A stretch of DNA of 8,703 bases from Sandaracinomonas sp041180785 (lineage in GTDB: Bacteria > Bacteroidota > Bacteroidia > Cytophagales > Spirosomataceae), in assembly GCA_041180785.1 (NCBI GenBank), contig JBEGQV010000055.1, positions 1 to 8,703 of the forward strand, given 5' to 3'. The notes below the pieces were generated by a model. The model saw only the letters and a program-made list of their open reading frames with translations, was not told where the DNA came from and searched no databases. This document shows positions 5,150 to 8,703 of the stretch, piece after piece (positions within the stretch are counted from its first letter, which is position 1; each line of letters begins with the position of its first letter). The position numbers were made by a program, and so were the translations under genes.

Positions 5150-8100
5150 CTATAAACCTCGTTTAGATAAACGTTTCATTAATCCCGCATGATAAATAAT
5201 TGGGAATACCAACAAAATAAATAAAGTTGCAGTGACCAAACCGCCTATAATGACTACAGCCAATGGTTTTTGACTTTCTGAACCAATTCCAGTACTAATG
5301 GCAGCAGGCAATAATCCTATGGCAGCCATCAAGGCCGTCATGACCACTGGTCGAGTTCTCAATTTAACCGCATTAAAAATGGCATCCGATAAATGCGGTT
5401 CTATTTTATGTTGGTTATGAATTTCTGAAATTAAGATTACTCCATTTTGAACACAAATTCCAAACAAGGCAATAAAACCCACACCTGCCGAAATACCAAA
5501 ATTAATTCCAGTGATATGTAAGGCCAAAATTCCACCTACAATAGCAAATGGCACATTAATCAACACATAACCTGCATCCTTCGCATTTCCAAACATGATA
5601 AAGAGCAACACAAAAATCATGAGCAAACTAATGGGAACCACTTGACCTAATCGATTGGTTGCACGAACCTGATTTTCAAACTCTCCTGCCCATCCTATGG
5701 AATATCCTTCCGGAAGTTTAATATTTTTATTGACAATTTGTTGGGCTTCTGCAATCGTACTACCCAAATCTCGATCACGCACTGAGAATTTTACTCCGAT
5801 AAATCGTTTGGTATTATCGCGATAAATAAAGGCTGGACCTGTACTTTCTTCCAAGGTAGCAATTTCCTTTAAAGGTATTTTACTTCCATTAATCGTTGGA
5901 ATCATCAATTTCAATAAATCATTTTCATTGGTTCGATATTCTTTTGCATATCGAATACGAATATCAAATCTTTTTTCTCCTTCATATTTTAAAGTGGCAG
6001 TCTTTCCTCCAATTGCCATTTCAATGACTGCCTGAGCATCTGCCTTGGTCACCCCATAAATGGCCATTTTCTCTTCATCCAAATGTAAGGACATCTCAGG
6101 AGAACCAATATTTCTTAAAATTCCCACATCTTTTATCCCCTCAACATTTTTAATTTGAGCGAGTACTTGTGTAGCAATTTTATCTAATGTAGGTAAATCA
6201 TCACCGAAAATTTTAACCGCATTTGATGCCTTAAATCCTGCAACTGCCTCGGCAACATTATCAACAACGGGCTGTGAATAATTATAGGTGATACCTTGGT
6301 AATTTTTTAGCTTTTTATCCATTTCATTGACTAGTTCATCTAACGAAATCTTTCTTTTCCAAGTTTCTTTGGCCTTTAAATCAACTTGAAATTGTAAAAA
6401 ATTAAAACCATTCGGATCCGTACCATCATTACTTCTTCCAGTTTGAGACAATACATCGTTAACCTCTGGAAACTTTTTCAATTCTCTTCGTATGGTTTGT
6501 GCCATATCAACACTTTTAGGAAGTGACATACTCATAGGTAATTCTGCAGTAACCCATAAAGCGCCTTCATTCAAAGGTGGCAAAAATTCAGTCCCTAACC
6601 ATTTAAAAGAAAAAATAGAAGATGCAAAAATTGCCACTGAAACAACCAGCGCAGTACGTTTATTGGCGAATGTCCAAGTAAATGCACTTGCCACCTTATT
6701 GTTGATAAAGTTGATAAAGAAATTATTTTTTTCTTTAACATTTTTATTCAACAACATAGAGCTCAACACAGGCACCAAGGTTAGCGTAAAAATTAAGGCC
6801 CCTAATAAGGCAAATCCCAAAGTATAAGCCAAGGGAGAAAACATTTTTCCTTCCACCTTTTGAAAAGAAAAAATTGGAAGTAAGGCAGAAATAATAATTA
6901 ATTTGGAGAAGAAAATGGCCTTCCCTAATCCTGTTCCTGTCTTTTTAATCAAACTCATTTTGGCGAGTTTGTTAAATTTCTCCATACCTAATTGATGGGC
7001 TTTGTGATCCAAGGCCACAAACAAGCCTTCCACCATCACCACTGCCCCATCAATAATAATACCAAAATCAACTGCCCCTAACGACAATAAGTTAGCACTC
7101 ATCCCTTTCAACTTCAAACAGAAAAAGGCAAATAATAAGGCTAAAGGGATGATGATAGAAACAATGACCGTTGTGCGCCAATCAGCCATGAAAACAAATA
7201 CGATAACCGTTACGAGAATAATTCCTTCCAACAAATTATGCATAACCGTTTTTGTACAGTAGGCCATTAAATTATCGCGATCATAAAAGGTCACCATTTT
7301 TACATCTTGTGGTAAAACCTTAGTATTTAATTCGTCTATTTTAGTTTTCAAACGACCCAACACCTCACTTGGATTCTCTCCTTTTCGCATCACAACAATT
7401 CCTTCCACCACATCATCGTTGGTATTTAATCCAACCTGACCAACTCGAGGTAAATTGCTCTCCAACACCGTTGCCACATTTTTCACCATCAAAGGATTAC
7501 CATTGTAATTGTCTACAATGGTATTTTCGATATCCTCTGTTGTTTTTAAAAGTCCAATTCCTCGAACAACAAATGCTTGACCATTTTTTTCAATAACATC
7601 CCCACCTACATTCAAATTTGATTTTGAAATGGCCGTATATAATTCCAATGGTGTTAAATCATACTTTTGAAGCTTAATGGGATCCATCGCAATCTCATAG
7701 GTCTTCTCACGACCTCCAAAAGCAACAATATCAGCAACACCCGGTACAGCCCGCAATTGTCGATCAATCGTCCAATTTTGAATGGTCAATAATTCTCTCG
7801 AATCTCTTTCTTTACTTTTTAAGGTATACCGGAAAATTTCACCTGTGGGCCCATAAGGAGGTTGCACATCTGCCTCTACCCCATCAGGTAAGGTGACTGT
7901 ATTTAATAAATTATTAACTTGTTGACGAGCAAAAAAATCATCCACGTCATCCTCAAAAATCACTTTTATAACCGATAACCCAAACATCGTAATCGAACGA
8001 ACATTCGTTTTTCGTTGAACAGAGTTCATGGATATTTCGATTGGAGTAGTAACAAATCGTTCTACCTCCTCAGCACTTCTTCCATTCCATTCCGTCACAA

Positions 8101-8254
8101 TGATAATTTGGGTATTGGTCACATCAGGAAATGCTTCGATGGGAATATTTAAGTAAGATACTGTGCCCGCCAAGGTTAATAATCCTACCCAAAACAGTGT
8201 AAAAAATCTATTTTTTAAGGAAAAGGCCAATAAATTCTTGATAAACTTGTTCAT
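5150..8254 (-). CDS. HME-RND heavy-metal efflux pump, CzcA/CusA family inner-membrane subunit
   Basis: A 1034-residue proton-driven RND transporter of full family length. It exports metal cations from periplasm or cytoplasm through a periplasmic adaptor and an outer-membrane channel. The first membrane segment (about 16-33) is followed by IPIEAFPDVTNTQ and SAEEVERFVTTPIE, both diagnostic of CzcA/CusA. TM4 carries DFGIIIDGAVVMVE (396-409), equivalent to the D402/D408/E415 proton relay of Cupriavidus CzcA, which favours divalent cations (Zn, Co, Cd or Ni) over Cu/Ag. Further helices cluster at about 337-500, and a second set near the C-terminus begins around 860 (VVPISLLMIFVLLFIMFG). Two large periplasmic loops separate the sets. 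One oddity is Gly after the relay Glu (VEG) where CzcA usually has Asn. There is no C-terminal TolC fusion. The ATG lies 5 bp after the porin stop, so they form one operon. It is the only gene here ending in TAG. Metal specificity is inferred only. Confidence 0.93.
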   Translation of the reverse strand: MNKFIKNLLAFSLKNRFFTLFWVGLLTLAGTVSYLNIPIEAFPDVTNTQIIIVTEWNGRSAEEVERFVTTPIEISMNSVQRKTNVRSITMFGLSVIKVIFEDDVDDFFARQQVNNLLNTVTLPDGVEADVQPPYGPTGEIFRYTLKSKERDSRELLTIQNWTIDRQLRAVPGVADIVAFGGREKTYEIAMDPIKLQKYDLTPLELYTAISKSNLNVGGDVIEKNGQAFVVRGIGLLKTTEDIENTIVDNYNGNPLMVKNVATVLESNLPRVGQVGLNTNDDVVEGIVVMRKGENPSEVLGRLKTKIDELNTKVLPQDVKMVTFYDRDNLMAYCTKTVMHNLLEGIILVTVIVFVFMADWRTTVIVSIIIPLALLFAFFCLKLKGMSANLLSLGAVDFGIIIDGAVVMVEGLFVALDHKAHQLGMEKFNKLAKMSLIKKTGTGLGKAIFFSKLIIISALLPIFSFQKVEGKMFSPLAYTLGFALLGALIFTLTLVPVLSSMLLNKNVKEKNNFFINFINNKVASAFTWTFANKRTALVVSVAIFASSIFSFKWLGTEFLPPLNEGALWVTAELPMSMSLPKSVDMAQTIRRELKKFPEVNDVLSQTGRSNDGTDPNGFNFLQFQVDLKAKETWKRKISLDELVNEMDKKLKNYQGITYNYSQPVVDNVAEAVAGFKASNAVKIFGDDLPTLDKIATQVLAQIKNVEGIKDVGILRNIGSPEMSLHLDEEKMAIYGVTKADAQAVIEMAIGGKTATLKYEGEKRFDIRIRYAKEYRTNENDLLKLMIPTINGSKIPLKEIATLEESTGPAFIYRDNTKRFIGVKFSVRDRDLGSTIAEAQQIVNKNIKLPEGYSIGWAGEFENQVRATNRLGQVVPISLLMIFVLLFIMFGNAKDAGYVLINVPFAIVGGILALHITGINFGISAGVGFIALFGICVQNGVILISEIHNQHKIEPHLSDAIFNAVKLRTRPVVMTALMAAIGLLPAAISTGIGSESQKPLAVVIIGGLVTATLFILLVFPIIYHAGLMKRLSKRGL

Positions 8255-8259
8255 AAAAC

Positions 8260-8703
8260 TTAAAATTCGGTGTGAACTCTTAAACTCAACACATGGACAG
8301 GTCCACGATCTATATTATATCCCGGATGAACGATAAATTGATAATCAGGCGTTAAAAAAACATTGGGTGTGGCTTGAAATTGGTAAAAGGATTCGATGAT
8401 ATGCTCACCCCCATAATTCAAGTTACCATCTCCAATCATAAACCCCATTCCTCCAAGTTGTTGAAATCTTTGATGTGGCGCAGATAAACCATTTCGTACC
8501 CATGCGATGCCTGCGTAATCATTTTTGCGATTCCATAATTTCCCCCAAAAATGCATTCCTAATGAAATCGATTCATCGATTTCCGTAAATGCCCAGGTTT
8601 CATTTTTCCCATCATTCCAAGAATAGCGTCCAAAAATCCCCCAATCTTCTTTATACCCTAATTCTCCGTTCAAACTAAACCCATCTTTACTCCGAAAATC
8701 TTT
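8260..8703 (-). CDS. OprB-like carbohydrate-selective porin (partial, C-terminal 147 residues)
   Basis: The frame enters from the right edge without an in-window start and ends at TAA (8262-8260). The visible part is the end of an outer-membrane beta barrel. Alternating strands include GIFGRYSWNDGKNETWAFTE, SISLGMHFWGKLW, YAGIAWVRNGLS, then the GGMGFMIGDGNLNYGGEHIIESFYQF segment. It finishes with LTPDYQFIVHPGYNIDRGPV and LSLRVHTEF, whose terminal Phe is typical of outer-membrane barrels. The pattern E-x3-E-x-(F/Y)Y, then PDxQ(F/Y)I-x2-PG, then R-G-P-V matches OprB (PF04966), whose characterised members let sugars diffuse through the outer membrane. The TTG at 8673 is not the start, since ten further codons are open to the edge. 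It sits 5 bp upstream of the metal pump, so substrate and role in this operon are uncertain: it could serve metal transport or simply be a neighbour. Confidence 0.82.
   Translation of the reverse strand, partial: KDFRSKDGFSLNGELGYKEDWGIFGRYSWNDGKNETWAFTEIDESISLGMHFWGKLWNRKNDYAGIAWVRNGLSAPHQRFQQLGGMGFMIGDGNLNYGGEHIIESFYQFQATPNVFLTPDYQFIVHPGYNIDRGPVHVLSLRVHTEF

Noticed and set aside
6492..6827. Plus-strand open frame of 111 codons
   Set aside because: It lies wholly antisense to the conserved metal pump gene, and its product shows no recognisable family features.
7369..7596. Plus-strand open frame of 75 codons
   Set aside because: It is antisense to the pump gene and looks like a chance reading of its complement.

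Overview
The window looks like chromosomal DNA from a member of the Bacteroidota. The reasons are: it is AT-rich; no annotated start codon has a recognisable Shine-Dalgarno sequence; one candidate promoter has the TAnnTTTG -7 element of this phylum; and the gene set is typical (an exported GH20 hexosaminidase, a DUF1080 protein, a Bacteroidota-style CzcA/CusA pump and a GT9 family enzyme). I cannot place it more finely. Nothing in it looks like a phage, plasmid, insertion sequence or CRISPR locus.

Layout. Positions 1-2770 hold a leftward cluster: prfB (peptide chain release factor 2), then a glycosyltransferase family 9 gene 2 bp downstream, then a secreted GH20 beta-N-acetylhexosaminidase 17 bp further on, which runs off the left edge. 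prfB must be read across a programmed +1 frameshift at 2707-2722. A frame-by-frame call would start it wrongly at an internal TTG (2556) and lose the first 71 residues. Positions 2771-3026 are the divergent intergenic region. It contains two arrays of a 7-bp repeat (TTATGRG on the left, its complement CYCATAA on the right) facing each other across a 109-bp AT-rich core. Positions 3027-4421 hold lpdA (dihydrolipoyl dehydrogenase) on the plus strand, apparently alone, closed by a strong hairpin terminator that probably also serves the convergent gene.

Positions 4458-8703 hold a second leftward cluster. In transcription order it is: the C-terminal part of an OprB-like outer-membrane porin, entering from the right edge; a full-length HME-RND metal efflux pump (CzcA/CusA family) 5 bp downstream; and, after a 71-bp gap, a small secreted DUF1080 (3-keto-disaccharide hydrolase family) protein. 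The porin and pump are almost certainly co-transcribed. The periplasmic adaptor and TolC-type channel that such a pump needs are not in the window and may lie beyond the right edge.

Most of the window is ordinary. The parts that deserve attention are the prfB recoding site, whose AGGAGG is the only strong SD-like sequence noticed near any start or recoding site; the mirrored heptamer arrays, which put the same-sense (CYCATAA)n sequence upstream of both prfB and lpdA and end 3 nt from the prfB start codon; and the pairing of a porin with a metal pump. I did not find a convincing new multi-gene system.
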